Below, one piece after another: positions 1 to 12,418 of a stretch of DNA of 64,000 bases. The stretch spans positions 655,965-719,964 of the forward strand of contig SJOL01008619.1 in NCBI GenBank assembly GCA_004794785.1, read 5' to 3'. The stretch's first letter is position 1; each line of letters begins with the position of its first letter. This stretch comes from Opisthorchis felineus (lineage: Eukaryota > Platyhelminthes > Trematoda > Opisthorchiida > Opisthorchiidae). The notes beneath the pieces are model-generated. The model did not search any database. It was not told where the DNA came from and saw only the letters and a list, made by a program, of their open reading frames with translations. Both the position numbers and the translations under genes were made by a program.

Positions 1-3000
1 TACAAAATTTTCCATCATCTAAATAAGTCCGCTTTGAGGAATGGCCTCCAAAAAGCAACTTAAAACGAATTACAAAAACTGAAATCGATGACAAGTGTAT
101 AACTTTATAAGGATAGCGAGTTGTGTAAAAAAGCTTACATAAAAAGCGAGTAGTAATACTCTGCTTAAATATAAGCGACTCCAAAGTAAGTATCCAGTGT
201 TTCTCGAATAATGTATGCCTTTAAGCTGACTAAGGATTCACTCACAAGATCTGTTCGATGTCAACAAATAACCGTCACTTTATCCAAAGACTGTCTGCCT
301 ACTTTAACTTGTAGTGTACCATAAAACTGAAAAACAAAAGCTTGTGTTATCATCACTGCTCTCAGAAAAAGTGCTACTGCTATTTACCAGGCCGCTTTTC
401 GCTGACTGGAATACACTGCGTGATAGCTAATATTTTCGCCCAACGCTTATTGGTGATTGCTCATTTATGACCGGACTAGTTGCGATATGACTGGTTTCTT
501 GTAAGTGCATTGCAAGGTCGAATGATGAGAACCAACGGATGCACTAACATTGTTTTGGTGGGAGGAAACATACCTACAGGAAGCTATGCACCCTAATTAT
601 TCGATGTTTTCAACCGTGACATATCATCGTCCCTTCAGTTCACTGTGTCCCTCCAGCTGTTACCTGCCCGAAACTACGTGATTTGTTGCAAATTAGAAAG
701 GTACAAAGTCGTCAACATCTCTGGCATATATGGGACGTAAAGGACAGTGTTCCAGCGGATTACAAGTCAACAAAATCATTTTGTTATCGGGCATGTTTTC
801 ATTTAGATGCTTCCTCTTCGTTCGGATAAGGTCAATGGTTAAACAACCAGACTCTAGCAGGTTGGACCACTTGTTTTAATTCCAATCATCCATGCGATGC
901 TCCTATTCCTGTCGGCGTAGATATGCTGGTATGTCTGTAACCCTTCAATTATGCGTTCATGACAGCGAACACCGCTGTTTCGTATTAACTTGTCTGCAAT
1001 GCAGCTATGCTTGGTGTTTAACAAGTGCGTTCAATTTCACGACACTTGTAAACATGGCGGCTGGATTAACTGGAGTATCTCAAACGATGCTGACCAGATA
1101 GAGACTAGCAGGTTAAAAGTTGGTGTTCGACCTGGTAACAAGTACCGTATTTCCTAGGAGACACACCACGTTGGAGGACCAGGAATTCAGAAGCTTTGTT
1201 GAGGAGCGCCTGTGGTGCAAACTTAGAAAAGTGTCATATTGTCTAACATCCAACCTTTGTGCCTTTACGTGCAAGAACCGAAACAGCCGTTCAAGGATGG
1301 TTACACAGGTACGGACCACTAATCATACTCCAAGATTAACTGACCCCAGTGAAGCCCAAGTAGACAGCGGTCAGAGCCGGTAGGACACGAGTATTTTAAT
1401 CATCCTCCGTTAATAGTACATGCCATCCATGTATCCTATCCATCAGACTTTGTAGATCTTCGTAAAAACTTTCTGTGACAGCGGAATCCCCTTAGGAGTT
1501 AGGTGTATGGACAGCAGCTACAGTTGAATTCAGTGGGATGCTTCCAACTGCAGCTATCAAAGTTCTGCCTTAGACGAGGTTGCAAGATATGGGTGCAATG
1601 CGGGTATAGTCACTCAAGGCAAAGGTTATCCAGTACGAACTCTCGGTGTCTACTTGACCCTCGTGGTAGAGCCAGTAGTAGAGAGATTCTAGCCACGATG
1701 GTTCGTGTGATGCATGTGATTGGTAGAATGAACGCAGACAAGGGTATGCCGTCTAGCCGGTACTCATGGAAGTTACGCACAGTCGTCCTCTAACTCACTC
1801 GGTGATATGTGGATATTCCTGCAGCTGATGCAGACAGGCGTTTTCATGTTGAGAGCCCCAGCTTGCCTGCGGGTCACCGCGACTGGGCTAGACATGGTGC
1901 GTCGCTTCCTGAGAATGCCGCACTGCTGTGTTTGAGTCGACTGGGTTGGGTAGCTTAATGAAGTGAAGAGAGGATATGATAAGAATGTCATCTCGCTTAT
2001 GTTCAAGAAAGCACCTTTAGCCTATGCACAAACAAGTACGTTCCGCAAAGCAACAAAATCGTCCATAACAATGAAACAGAATATCCATCATTGGTGTTGG
2101 ATTCCGGAAGAGATAATGCCAAAAAACCCAACCAGGCGTGATTCATGTTCCCGCCGTTCTTGCTTTGGAGTCAGGCTTAGCCAACTTCCTTACAAGAAAA
2201 AACGATGAATGTCAGGCCCAACGTAGAGCACGATATTCGCTTTCACCCTATCAATCAGGCCACCACACGACTGTAATGCATACGACTTCGCCAGTAGGGG
2301 TTATATAGTGGCAGGTCACTTCAGAGCATCTGAGGTGTGCAAGGGACGAGTTTGCTCGACTCCGAAGACACCAACTGCTGACCATAATGTAGCATTTGTG
2401 GGTCTGCTTGACATGGTGTACCTTCAAATTCCTGGTGATCGGCCTTATGTAGGTGGCATCACACTCCCTCGCAGCCGATTTTTTGTACGCATTCAGTTTG
2501 AATTCCTTGGTCAGTTGGATCTTTGGGATGCATTGATTGTTTGCTAATGGTGTTATCAATTTTGTAAACTGATTTCTACATTATTTCGGCAGCATCATCC
2601 AGAATATGTCGTTCTACACCGCTAAAACAAATCAAAACGGGACTGGTTAATGCTGAGAAGAAAGTATAATGAATCCAAGAGACGCGTCGGCCAAGAAAAC
2701 GTTTCACACACCTTATTTCCTTTGTCCTGAGCGCTCCCGAATGTTCTGTTACTAAAGAGGCTCACCCATGAAGACCAAAAACAATGAGTACTAAAACTTT
2801 GTTTCTAACATCGCTTTTCCCATCGATAACCAACTAAAAAATGACACACAATCAAGCAGATTTTATTCCCACTGAAAACGGTGTGGATATTCCCAAATTT
2901 AAAATGAATTTTTCATTTCATCTTGTAAGAAAAAATACACTGTCCATCTAGCGAGTTTATTCCTAGGTAAACTGCCCTTCTGACTACGGTTATGGAAAAA

Positions 3001-3620
3001 GGTATCACATACGTGTTTAAGTCATTGTGCGTAAAGCCACAGTTGGGAATCCATTCGATTTTGAATACGCGTTGTTGAGGATAAGTGATGGTGAGGAGGA
3101 ATTACTCCGATTAAACACCGCAACTGGAGATGATGTTGGCTACAAGCACATTCAGTAGTCCCATTTATGTGCCGGCTTTTGATCACGTAGATCAACGTTA
3201 ACAAGATCGTTGGAGATTCGAGCTCTTTGTCAGTCCTCATTGTGCCACTACTGATTCGTTGAAAGGTAAAATTTGCTTAACTATTTGAAGTAGCAATGTT
3301 TCAGACATAGACGTGAGTTTTCTTTGTAAAAATTTTGCCTGTTGACAAGGCCGAATGAATTAACTGGATAGTTTTGTATATTTCCCACTGCAGAGCTCCA
3401 ATCACTGTTGAAATTAGGCGTGAATAGATGTTCAGTCTATGTGCCTACATTGCACAAACATAAAAGTCAAAATTCTGAGGCCTCCGATCTGATCATAAAT
3501 TTGAGGAGAACAAAGTTCGCTGAGACATACACAGTTGTTCGGAAGATTTTATCGTGGTCGTATTTTATCCGCTAGAAACCGAAAATATGAACAGATGTTT
3601 GAACAACTTAGTGTTCGTGA
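1..3620. other. No recognised gene
   Basis: Only short frames of up to about 100 codons, none resembling a known family. 1500-2000 is somewhat richer in G/C and open on the plus strand, which could be an old repeat. Confidence 0.5.
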
Positions 3621-3658
3621 AGGAAACTACTCAAAATGTTGCTGAAAACTCTTCGACA

Positions 3659-3701
3659 GCCCACGACCGGTTTCGCCCTTCTTGGGGCTCATCAGGTAGG
3701 C
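3659..3701 (-). ncRNA. Type I hammerhead ribozyme (intact core)
   Basis: Read on the minus strand: stem I strand GCCTAC, core CTGATGA, stem II GCCC with loop CAAGAA closed by GGGC, then GAAA, then CCGGTC and the stem I partner GTGGGC. Every invariant hammerhead position is present (CUGANGA, GAA, the A15.1-U16.1 pair). The cleavage triplet is GUC, cut between 3665 and 3664. Stem I has six pairs, one a G-U wobble. Stem III is only the palindrome ACCGGU with no loop, so it can form only between two ribozymes, as known for dimeric hammerheads. Confidence 0.9.
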
Positions 3702-3934
3702 GCAGCCCCCGAGTTTCCATCAAACTTATGTTCCACTTGAACCCAAATTGCACAGATCTAGACAAATATACTCATTTGTATTTCAGCTGAGACTCAACCG
3801 AATCTCTCGTTTATGATATTCTTCAACTGGATGTGCTGCATAAAGCCACTTCATGTTTCAGCTGGTATGATATTCGAGAGATCGCAGTATATTTTCATGA
3901 AGGAAACTACCCACAAGGTTGCTGAAAACTCTTT

Positions 3935-3985
3935 GATAACCCAGGACCGGTTTCACCCTTCTTGGGACTCATTTCGAATATTGTA
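3935..3985 (-). ncRNA. Hammerhead ribozyme, eroded partner copy
   Basis: Minus strand keeps ATGAGTCCCAAGAAGGG, then TGAAACCGGTCC, so stem II, the GAAA box and the ACCGGUC segment survive. The first bases of the CUGAUGA box are lost and the 5' stem I strand is not recognisable, so it is probably inactive. It lies 280 bases from the intact copy in the same orientation. Confidence 0.7.
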
Positions 3986-4348
3986 CCAACTGAAACAGGA
4001 GGCGGCCTTTGTGCAGAACATTCAGTTGAATAATACCACAAACGAGATATTCAGTTGACTCTCCGATGAAAATCCAGTTGATGTGCAAATGGGGGCATTT
4101 TTGGAGAACTTACTATTCGCTTTATGCGCAATAGTTGAGGCTATACAAGCGTGAAGGCCCAAGATATTTCAGGAGTTCATACCGATGTCATGTGTTGTGC
4201 TCTAACTCCGACTAGCTCATCATCAATGTAAATACACAAAGCGTTTGTCAGGTTCTGTTTTCTGAACCAATGGGAACGATAAATTTACGCTAGCTGGACA
4301 GACTGTGGTAAGGACCACAAAGAAAATAATCTTTGAGGCTTAACACAT

Positions 4349-4415
4349 TACTCATTAGGTTGCTGAAAACGCTACCATCAAAACCAAATTGGCATGCAGA
4401 TGAGTGTGTAAATCT
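4349..4415. repeat. Hammerhead-repeat fragment without ribozyme
   Basis: Keeps the edge block CTCATTAGGTTGCTGAAAAC, joined almost directly to a far piece of the same unit (AACCAAATTGGCATGCAG, then ATGAGTGTGTAAAT). The ribozyme between them is missing, the same layout as the insertion at 57838-57967. Confidence 0.5.
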
Positions 4416-4504
4416 CTTAGGCACTTAGTAAATGCTCAGTGAACGGTGATTTGTCCTACGTAGCATCATTCAATCTAGCAAATCTGCTAAGTTTATTCTT
4501 TATG

Positions 4505-4660
4505 GGAGCTCGAGATAGCTGTGTCGCCTGTAGTTCGAACCCAACTTAGCGTCTCGTCTGCTCCTGTTTAGATGTAGGCAACCCTTCTGCATCTTTCGGG
4601 TGACATGGCAGCTAGGCACCGAATGGATGCCTCAGCTAAATGATTAATTAATAATATTCT
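4505..4660 (+). mobile_element. tRNA-derived SINE, decayed copy
   Basis: Contains a Pol III B-box-like AGTTCGAACCC at 4532-4542 and a body that matches the 43.4 kb SINE in order: GGCAACCCTTCTGC, then TGACATGGCAGCTAGGCAC, then GAATGGATGCCTCAGCTAAA. The A-box end is eroded. SINEs of this kind are transcribed by RNA polymerase III and copied by LINE enzymes. Confidence 0.6.
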
Positions 4661-4669
4661 CCACGGCAG

Positions 4670-6465
4670 CTCTGTATCGTCTCTAGATAGGACAATTCAA
4701 TACTCCAGAGGAGTCGAAGGAGGTTAAAAGCTATAAGATTTTACCTCGTAGTACAAAGATTGGATGTTGCACAACCTACTCATTGGTTAAAGGCCTTGAT
4801 GGAAAACGGTTATCCTTTCCATGTAGCAACGTTTCTCGAGGCTCTGTGAAACATTGCACCCTCATATCTAGAGAACTCCCTGCGTATCTTCCAGCATTTT
4901 TATCATGTGCGTCTTCATCTTTACTGGTCTCGGGTACTGGATGAAATGTGGATGGAAAAGTGATTCAGATGTATGATAGAAGAGCTTCTCAGCGTTATTA
5001 TTGAGGCTTGTGGCATCCGGTGTTCTTTGAAGATATCAAATGGAAATACTAGGTCAACGTCATTTTGACGTTTCAAACCAGTACGTGAGGAGGGGGTATT
5101 TTGGAAAAAGGAGTTGCTTTATTTGTTATTTGCTAGGAGTTCCATAGACGAGATTCGTTTGAAGAGTCCTCGTGTAGAGTGCTGCGACCGGTTACACCCT
5201 TTTAATCAGCCTGAAATTACCCAATACATCGAAAGGTTTGTTCGTCAGATCTGCTCAAAATTGATCCCCCCGTTACATTTTTAGATGCTGAATAATCACA
5301 CTTTATGAATAGCACCTTTAAGATAGCTTAGATGTGGCTATAACACTCTAGACAGCTTAGGAGGAATGAAGAGTTAGTCGTTACCATGAAGTTTTATTTG
5401 ACCACTTCACCCATGTCTTTCATTTCTCCATCTTTATCCTTATTATAGTTACGAATACCGACAAAACGAATACGTTAAGAGTACTCGTTCAAAACTAGGT
5501 TTTGAAGGCTGCTCAGACAGATCGCCTGGACAATAAACAGTACCACTAATTTAAAGTGGAAACAAACTTGATTATTCTAATGTATTCGAATTCAGACGAA
5601 CTCAACATCGACCGGTCCGTTTTCTTTGTGCGAAGCGTTCCTATTGGTCGCAAGGTTAAGGACAGGTGTCTAGTACTATGCACACCAAACCGGATGAATG
5701 ACTCGGCATTCGATATAGACGAGGCATTCTGTATTCAATACGGCAAAATTGTCTAAGTGTTTTGTAGTGGACGGTGGACAACCGTTGTCATGGAGGCACA
5801 GCAGGCAGCCAATCACATCACCCTTCGAGTGCTTTGATTGGGTGACGCAGGTCAACAAATTAGTTCGTTGTGCCAAAAGCGTTGCTCGTATTCGATGGGC
5901 ATGATACATCTAGTGCTTTGAGTGTCGTTTCTGTACACACAGACGTGGGAGACAGGCACAGCAATTGAGTACTTTCGTTATAAACTGGATTAACAACAAC
6001 CACCCTTATTGAAGTAGCTAGTAGTTGCTGAATTTGGTGAGTATATACATTATTGGTGATGTGATTTCAACTTGAATGTTTTTGCGGAAGGATGGTTTGC
6101 GAACCGAACTACATGAAAACAACCTAAATTTTGGTGATACTTTAGCATTTCATTCTTTTGGCAACCTCTCAGGACTTGAAAGCACCGATTCCTGCTAGTC
6201 TATATAGGGATCACTGCTCCAAATGGTGGGCAGAGCCAATGGTTTGCGCAGAGAACTTATTGAATATCGGTCTGTTTAGGAGCAAAACTTGGAACTTAGA
6301 AGCATAAGTATTATCCGAGTACTTAAATGTAAGTCAGCTGGTATAAGATCTATCAAAACAGGTTTGCTCGGAGGTGGAAGGATTTTATGATGATTTAACC
6401 CTTATTGTGCAATTAGGTTTGTAGATAATTGCATTTCCCGAACTGCGTCCAATTTTGTTTCAAGT
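4670..6465. other. No recognised gene
   Basis: No coding or repeat feature I can support. 5184-5210 (GCGACCGGTTACACCC, then AATCAG) weakly recalls an eroded minus-strand hammerhead but has too many changes to call. Confidence 0.5.
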
Positions 6466-6471
6466 GTAAAC

Positions 6472-6569
6472 ATAAGGTTGACGAAAACTAGGAGACCATT
6501 CCTATCTGACAATCCCAGGTAGGGGCACAACCGGTCAACAGCAGTGGAAGAGTTTTCATTGACCTCATG
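6472..6569 (+). mobile_element. Short hammerhead repeat, eroded, with inverted ends
   Basis: Starts ATAAGGTTGACGAAAA and ends TTTTCATTGACCTCAT, imperfect inverted ends of about 16 bp. The centre has CTATCTGACAATCCC, then GGGGCACAACCGGTC. This is recognisable hammerhead layout, but the CUGAUGA box reads CTGACAA and the GAAA box is lost, so it is probably inactive. Confidence 0.6.
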
Positions 6570-6789
6570 AGTAGCGTATTCCGTCTAAAATGAATCATTG
6601 TACTGCTTTCCTCCATGTATTTGTAACGCTCAAATGAAAAGTAAACGATTTTGTAGCGATCCTCGTGGTCTGAGTCAAGCAGTTGATCAATTTTATTGCA
6701 TGTACTTATCGTATCTCACTCGCTCACGATCGAACGGGTCATAGTTGGAAGGCAAGGAGGCCTGAAAAGTGTACTGCTGAATTCTTAAG

Positions 6790-6955
6790 AGTGATATGGT
6801 ACCGCAAGCAACCAGAACAAAATAATTTGGAAGAACAGTTGCAACAGAATTTACGAGGTCTACGGATGGCCAAAAATAAGCTGAAAACACTGGCGTTTCT
6901 AACTGTAGCGTTGTCTTACTTGGGTGGGATGCTCTTGTTGCTATTCTCTCACTAA
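6790..6955 (+). pseudogene. Possible TMCO1-like fragment
   Basis: The last 45 codons of an open frame read NNLEEQLQQNLRGLRMAKNK followed by a hydrophobic stretch (LAFLTVALSYLGGMLLLLFS) and a stop. From memory this fits TMCO1, an ER calcium-channel and translocon-associated protein, around its coiled coil and following membrane helix (E-E-x-L-x-x-N-x-R-x-L, then K and a helix). The frame upstream does not resemble TMCO1 and the protein stops too early, so it would be a decayed copy or an exon with an unseen donor. A chance coiled coil plus membrane segment is possible. Confidence 0.28.
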
Positions 6956-6959
6956 GCAC

Positions 6960-9900
6960 TGAAATGAGCTCTGACATTGTAGTTACCTCCTCACATAAGA
7001 TCTGGCTTATTAATTTACGGTTTACACGTTCACCACCATGGCTTTGAATGCAGAGATTTCAGTATTCAGCTTTCTGCATTCCATTGGGATGCCAGAAATG
7101 TCAGCCGGTAGTGAAATCACTAAGATTTAGAGTATAGTAGATCACTTGGACAACATGAGCACCTTGCCATTGCTTTCCGCAGCTAAATGAGGTAGGTTCG
7201 CGTTGCTAAACCGTGATTTGAACTGTAATATCACGTAGATGGTATGCACACTGCGGATAGTAAGGCTAAAGAAATCCCTAGAAAATGTCCAAATTGATGT
7301 AAACTAGACAGCGGAAACAGAACATTAGGTGGTTTTCAAATCAGGCCTTTTCAAACAGCGAGATTTCCTACACGCAGTGTTGTACCATCACCAACCACAT
7401 GTGGTCACTCTGGATGCGGGTCGTTGCAGCAGAGGAAACAACCTTACCTGGTGAAGATGGGCACCTGTTTGAATTAATGCTGAATAAAAGGAGAAAATAT
7501 TGAGGGAACCCTTCGAAACAGCTTTTAAACATTTACCTTTCCGTCACAAAACCTGATAAGCACGCAAATGAAAAGACTTAGGTGAGATCACCACATCCTG
7601 CGTGTGAGATGTGCGACTGAGTCATTTGACTTTTCCTCACTTCCAGGTAGGACACTTTTTCTATGATTTCTCTAGGTCACAAAGTTGGACGGAGACAGTC
7701 ATGAATCAGAGGTGATCACAAACCAAGACGGGTAAAATAGCCACTAAAATCGTCACCTGTGGTCGGCGATTGAAGGTGCTTTATTCGCTGAACACTCATC
7801 ATCATTTTATACATAACTATCTCATGGGGTGCGCAATTTGACTAGTATGTCGAATGCTTAGTATATTCCCTAAGGTTCGAAATGCGATAAAGTTGACGGA
7901 TGGTGAATGTATTGGTATCCATCAGTAGCAATGATTCCAAATGACCAAATCCTCGACAAATAAACTCAAAATTTCTGACCAACCCGGTTGATTAAGTTAA
8001 CTACAGAACCTTTACAGATTTCGCACACTGTCCTGTATTGTTGAGTAAGGACGACGGCTGCATAACTACATGCACTAGAAATTTATACGTAACCACAACG
8101 CAGTCTGCCAAAAAGCAGCTGGTATGCCGACAAAAGAATTCACCGTAGTGTCCTATGCACTTTGTGTCATGGCGATGAGGTGGCTGCCTGTCACTCTTCT
8201 TGTTCACCAAAAATTCTTGCCTCGAATTCCATACATGCTTACAATTTGTGAATGTCCAACCCCCAACAAGCAAGAACACATTGGATTATTGTCAAAAGTG
8301 GATTAGTTTAGATGTCGTGGCCACCAGTTCAACAGACGAATTGTTTGTTTAGTAATGCTGCTAAGTACACATTGTGAAGAATGAGGCAAAGTGCAATGTG
8401 AGGGGCTTGGGAGGCACCTATACGAAGACAGGATTATATGATGTATGCGTTTGTCATCGAACAAAAGACTGATGAATTAGCTCCTTGTTGTTTGCAAATA
8501 TTGTTACTAAAAAACGCCAATCCTTCATTTCATATACGGAGAACTATTACAAAATTCAGAGGGATATTCGAAGGACATTTCTTGAAAGAAAGGTGCACGG
8601 AAATTCGCGCCCCACAGCTAGTGATAAACACGGGTTTGTAACCATGACAACAGTAACTTTTATGCTGGAAGGCATGACTTTACATTAGTTTATCCCATTT
8701 ATCATGAGTACCAGTCTAGCATTGCAGAATTCATCCACGATACTGTGAGTAAAATTTACAAGGACGCGCAACTAACTCATGGAATTTATTAGCTAACAAC
8801 CCCCGAATTATGACTGATATGCAAGAACAGTAGTAACATAACACGTTAGAACGATCTGCCGCCCACTATGAAAGCAGCACCTGTCAGGTTACACTTATCG
8901 TGTCCCAGATTAGCATTCTCGGTGTGCGAAGATTTCTGTGGAGAAAGGATAAACTGGAGAGCTGGGCGTCACTAGCATGTTTAACCCAACCACACAAAAA
9001 AACTGAATGGAAAGGTGTAAACAGGATTACTGCGTTAAACATGATACTCCAGCGAAAGAAATCCCGATGCACTTGCTGGAGAGTCTATCAACCTAAAACA
9101 ATCCAACTGATTGTAATGACCTTAACGGACATGTCCCTTTCAAGGTAAATATTGTTTTACTAAGTGTTCCAAAATAATATATAATCTGTACTGTGTTTGC
9201 CATAAAAATTCTCAGCATCCCGTTAATTAAACTTCTGTCACTGTATTGAACTTCACGAGAAAGTTATTTATGATGTCCCCCTTCAAAATTCATATAAATC
9301 GAAACAAATTTGCGGATACTGTAATCCCTATAGCCATTGAACCTCTTTGTACCCCCTCGATAAGCCAGTATAGATGTTCCATGCACTTGCACAATAAAGG
9401 TTGGTGATAACTCGAGATTGCATCTGCCCTTCTAATATCCCCGAAGATGATGAAAAATAGTTGACGTTTGTAATCGTTCTTGCAAAATATGAGCAAGAAT
9501 AATAACTATAGGGAAAGTAGGAACTTCTGTAACCGAACCTAAACAAGCTTTGACTGTATCAACTACTGCAAAACACAAACAGAGAGATATCTGGCTCGTC
9601 CAAATGAAGGGTGCCTATTACATACTGGTGTAACGGTGGGTACTACTGATGACGCGTGCGAGTAGTATGTGTGTTCTCGTAACTTCCCCTTGATCTAATG
9701 GAAGGTGGGATTTATTACGGAATTTGTGGAACTACTTTGCAGTTTTTGCTTGCAATTGTGCGATAGTCAATTAATATCCAGAAGAGTTCAAGAAGACGCG
9801 TTCGAAAAGAAGATGGATATTCCGTTTTTAAAAACAACGTGCAAATGAGAGTTTAACCTACCTGTCCAATGGTCTGTAACCGTTTAGTTGGCGCTTTCCT

Positions 9901-12415
9901 GATAAGCAACTCTGCAGCGAAGGGCTTTCTTCCTTATACTGGTAGTTGGTTTGTTCGCTGAGCTGGGTAATTTTGATTGCAAACGCTTCACCACCAAAAT
10001 AGTCGGCAATGTCAGTACGTTCTTATGGAGCGGAGTACAGCGTGGCCATGTGTCAGTGGTTTCGTGTGTGTTAACATAGGTGCTGCTAGACGGAGTTGAA
10101 CTTCGGTTACGATTAGTTGTTCAGTCGGGTGGCTCTATTGACTGTTTTGTTATCATGTGACCTGATTGATAGATGACCTTGTGGCGTTTTAGCTTGGCCT
10201 CCCCTGCTCTCTTTCACCGGTCGGTGTTCGGATGGCCTCTATTTTTTGCCTCTCTGGGGTCAACTGTGTGAGCTTTGTTGGTATGAATTAAAGGAGGAGT
10301 CGTTAATGGCGTTTAACGACAGATGTGTAGATATCTATGGGTTGAAGATCATGGGCATTAACACAATTCTGAAGTGGAATTCAGTCAATTAAAACGATAA
10401 CGACAGTGAATACAATCTGTAACAGAAAATGCAATGCCGCAAATACAATTGAGAAAGTTGAAGCTAGCCTTGAAAATTAAATTCACTCAGTCTTTGGGTC
10501 ACTGACACCCTCATCTGGCTACCGTCGAATAGTCACAGGTCCCATTCGGATTGTCATTATTCCTCGTGGAAGATCAGATTAGCATACCGACCTGTGGTTT
10601 GGATTCGTAAGGATTCGACCAAGTGTTCACAAAACTTCAAACTACTGGTAGTTTTTGTGAGTAACTCACGTGCTGGCATAAACAGAACTAACCAGAACTG
10701 TCACTAACGCTTACTGCTACTCGCTTTCATCAGCATGCAAGAGCAATCCGGAATGTTCCAAATGACAAAAACGACTTTTCACCATTTGATTTACGCTTTA
10801 TTATGTGATTTTTACTTTTTGTCTCTGGTCATCATAATTAAGTTTAATCTCCTAATGATTTTACAAGGTAGAAGAAAGCGAGCATTCACCTAATCCGTGT
10901 CAGTCAGCTTATCCTACATTTAGCTTCGAAGTATGTTGTCCGAAATGTAAATGGACTGTCAAGAATGAGTCAACGAATCCCCACTGGAACAGAAGCAGTT
11001 TGTGCTAAACGAACGCAGCAATGCTATGTGATGTAACACGAATTGGGACTCCGATTTTCACCCTTTACCATCATACTCCTGACTTTTATGACTTTGCAAC
11101 TTTCTTCAGATTCATGGGCTTTTACGGGTTTTCCCCCGTGCACATCGACTGAAAACATGCTGAACTAAAAACCAAATGTCTAAGTCACATAGTGGTAGGT
11201 GGGGCGGAAGTACAACACATCCGTGACACGTAAGATTCTGTGTCAATTCTTGATGAAGTCATTAGTTAGGCATCGTTCTACTTTATTGCGGTGATCCGAC
11301 GATTATCCTTAGTAGTCTTTTTCACTGGGAGATTGTGCTGACGCATCTATATCCAGATTATTGCTGCTAGTTATTTCCTGTATACTTTGTGACATGTGAC
11401 CTCTTAGTCATGCAAGTAATGTACTTTTCACATATTATAGCAATTACTCACTGAGTGGCGGGTAACAGAGGGTCGAGAACTGTTACCTGCAAATCGCGTT
11501 ACCTAATAGTTGGTTTCGTCACGTTTGTGTTTTGGGAAGTTTCCCTGCGTAATCAACCAGAAGCAGCCTAATAAGCAGGAAATGATGCCCAACTTTCACA
11601 TTTTAGACTTATCTATTTTAGGACTAACTGTTTGTCTAGCTAGAAGGACACAATGTGCTTCATTTTGAACTGAATGGACATTTGTCTGTCAGGACACCCG
11701 GAATTACTACAGATCAGTGCAGATAGAGCTATTGTAGGTAATTTTCTGGCCTTCTGGAGGGACCGATTTCAAGAAGAGTCACTCTTCGTATTGGACTACA
11801 TTTAGCAGCTTCTTTGGGTCTTTGTATAGTTAGGAAATCATCCCTCAGTTTGATCAAGGTCCAGTCAATTACCGGCCAAAATATTTTTTTACAAGGGACC
11901 GAAATCCATAAGCATTTTTTGTTTGTCTTCAACCATCTTGCTTCAGTTAGCAAAATTCGGTGTAGAAACCGTTCTGTTGAGTAAGTTTAAGTGATCTTCT
12001 ACAACGAGACAGCACTATTTGGGAAACTGCATAAGGTGCTGAAAATAGGTTCCCACTAGATCAAGAAACATTTTGATAATTACGATAAACAGCACAGTGC
12101 AACCAATGATTTTATGCTACCGTAAATCAGTTTAACACTACACCCACTGGACGACAGAATCTTAAAATCAAGCTCTCTGATAACCGATATTTCGTTGGTC
12201 TAATTACTCATCTATCGTTCGACAACATAGTACTTACAGAGCAGATAAATCACGCGAATATTCGTGATGAGCCAGGACAAAATGTTAGAATACATCCTGG
12301 AATTTTGAAACGGGAAAGACGATGTAGCTATAGTGGCCTAGTCGTTTGCTCACCTTCATGAGTTTCGTCCAGCAGAGTATATTCGTCTAATTTGGTGCAA
12401 TTTGGGCTTAAGTAG
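6960..12415. other. No recognised gene
   Basis: Short frames only. The one repeat noted is the block at 9935-10290. Confidence 0.5.
9935..10290 (+). repeat. Unclassified repeat, perhaps a retroelement end
   Basis: Carries TTGCAAACGCTTCACCACC then GTCGGCAATGTCAGTACG. I associate such a block (AAACGTTTCGTCACC-like, then GACATC-GTCAGT) with ends of Penelope-like or related retroelements in flatworms, but from memory only. The preceding words GTTGGTTTGTTCGCTGAGC recur at 15543-15562 (GTTGGTATGTTCGCTGAGC), so it is at least a repeat. No open frame supports an enzyme. Confidence 0.3.
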
Positions 12416-12418
12416 GAC

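Larger units (their letters stand above)
3625..4125 (-). mobile_element. Retrozyme-like hammerhead repeat, tandem pair
   Basis: Holds two direct copies of a unit whose hammerhead segments are at 3659-3701 (intact) and about 3935-3980 (eroded), all on the minus strand. The cleavage positions, 3664/3665 and 3944/3945, are 280 bases apart. Shared blocks around each ribozyme include GGTTGCTGAAAACTC before it and, in the fuller copies elsewhere, a body with AATCTCTCGTTTATGAT. Part of the body repeats in inverted orientation at 4035-4110. Ribozymes flanking a short non-coding body are the layout of retrozymes, which spread through circular RNA. Confidence 0.75.

Noticed and set aside
5184..5210. 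Another hammerhead copy on the minus strand
   Set aside because: Only GACCGGT and ATCAG fragments remain; no stem II or GAAA box can be drawn.
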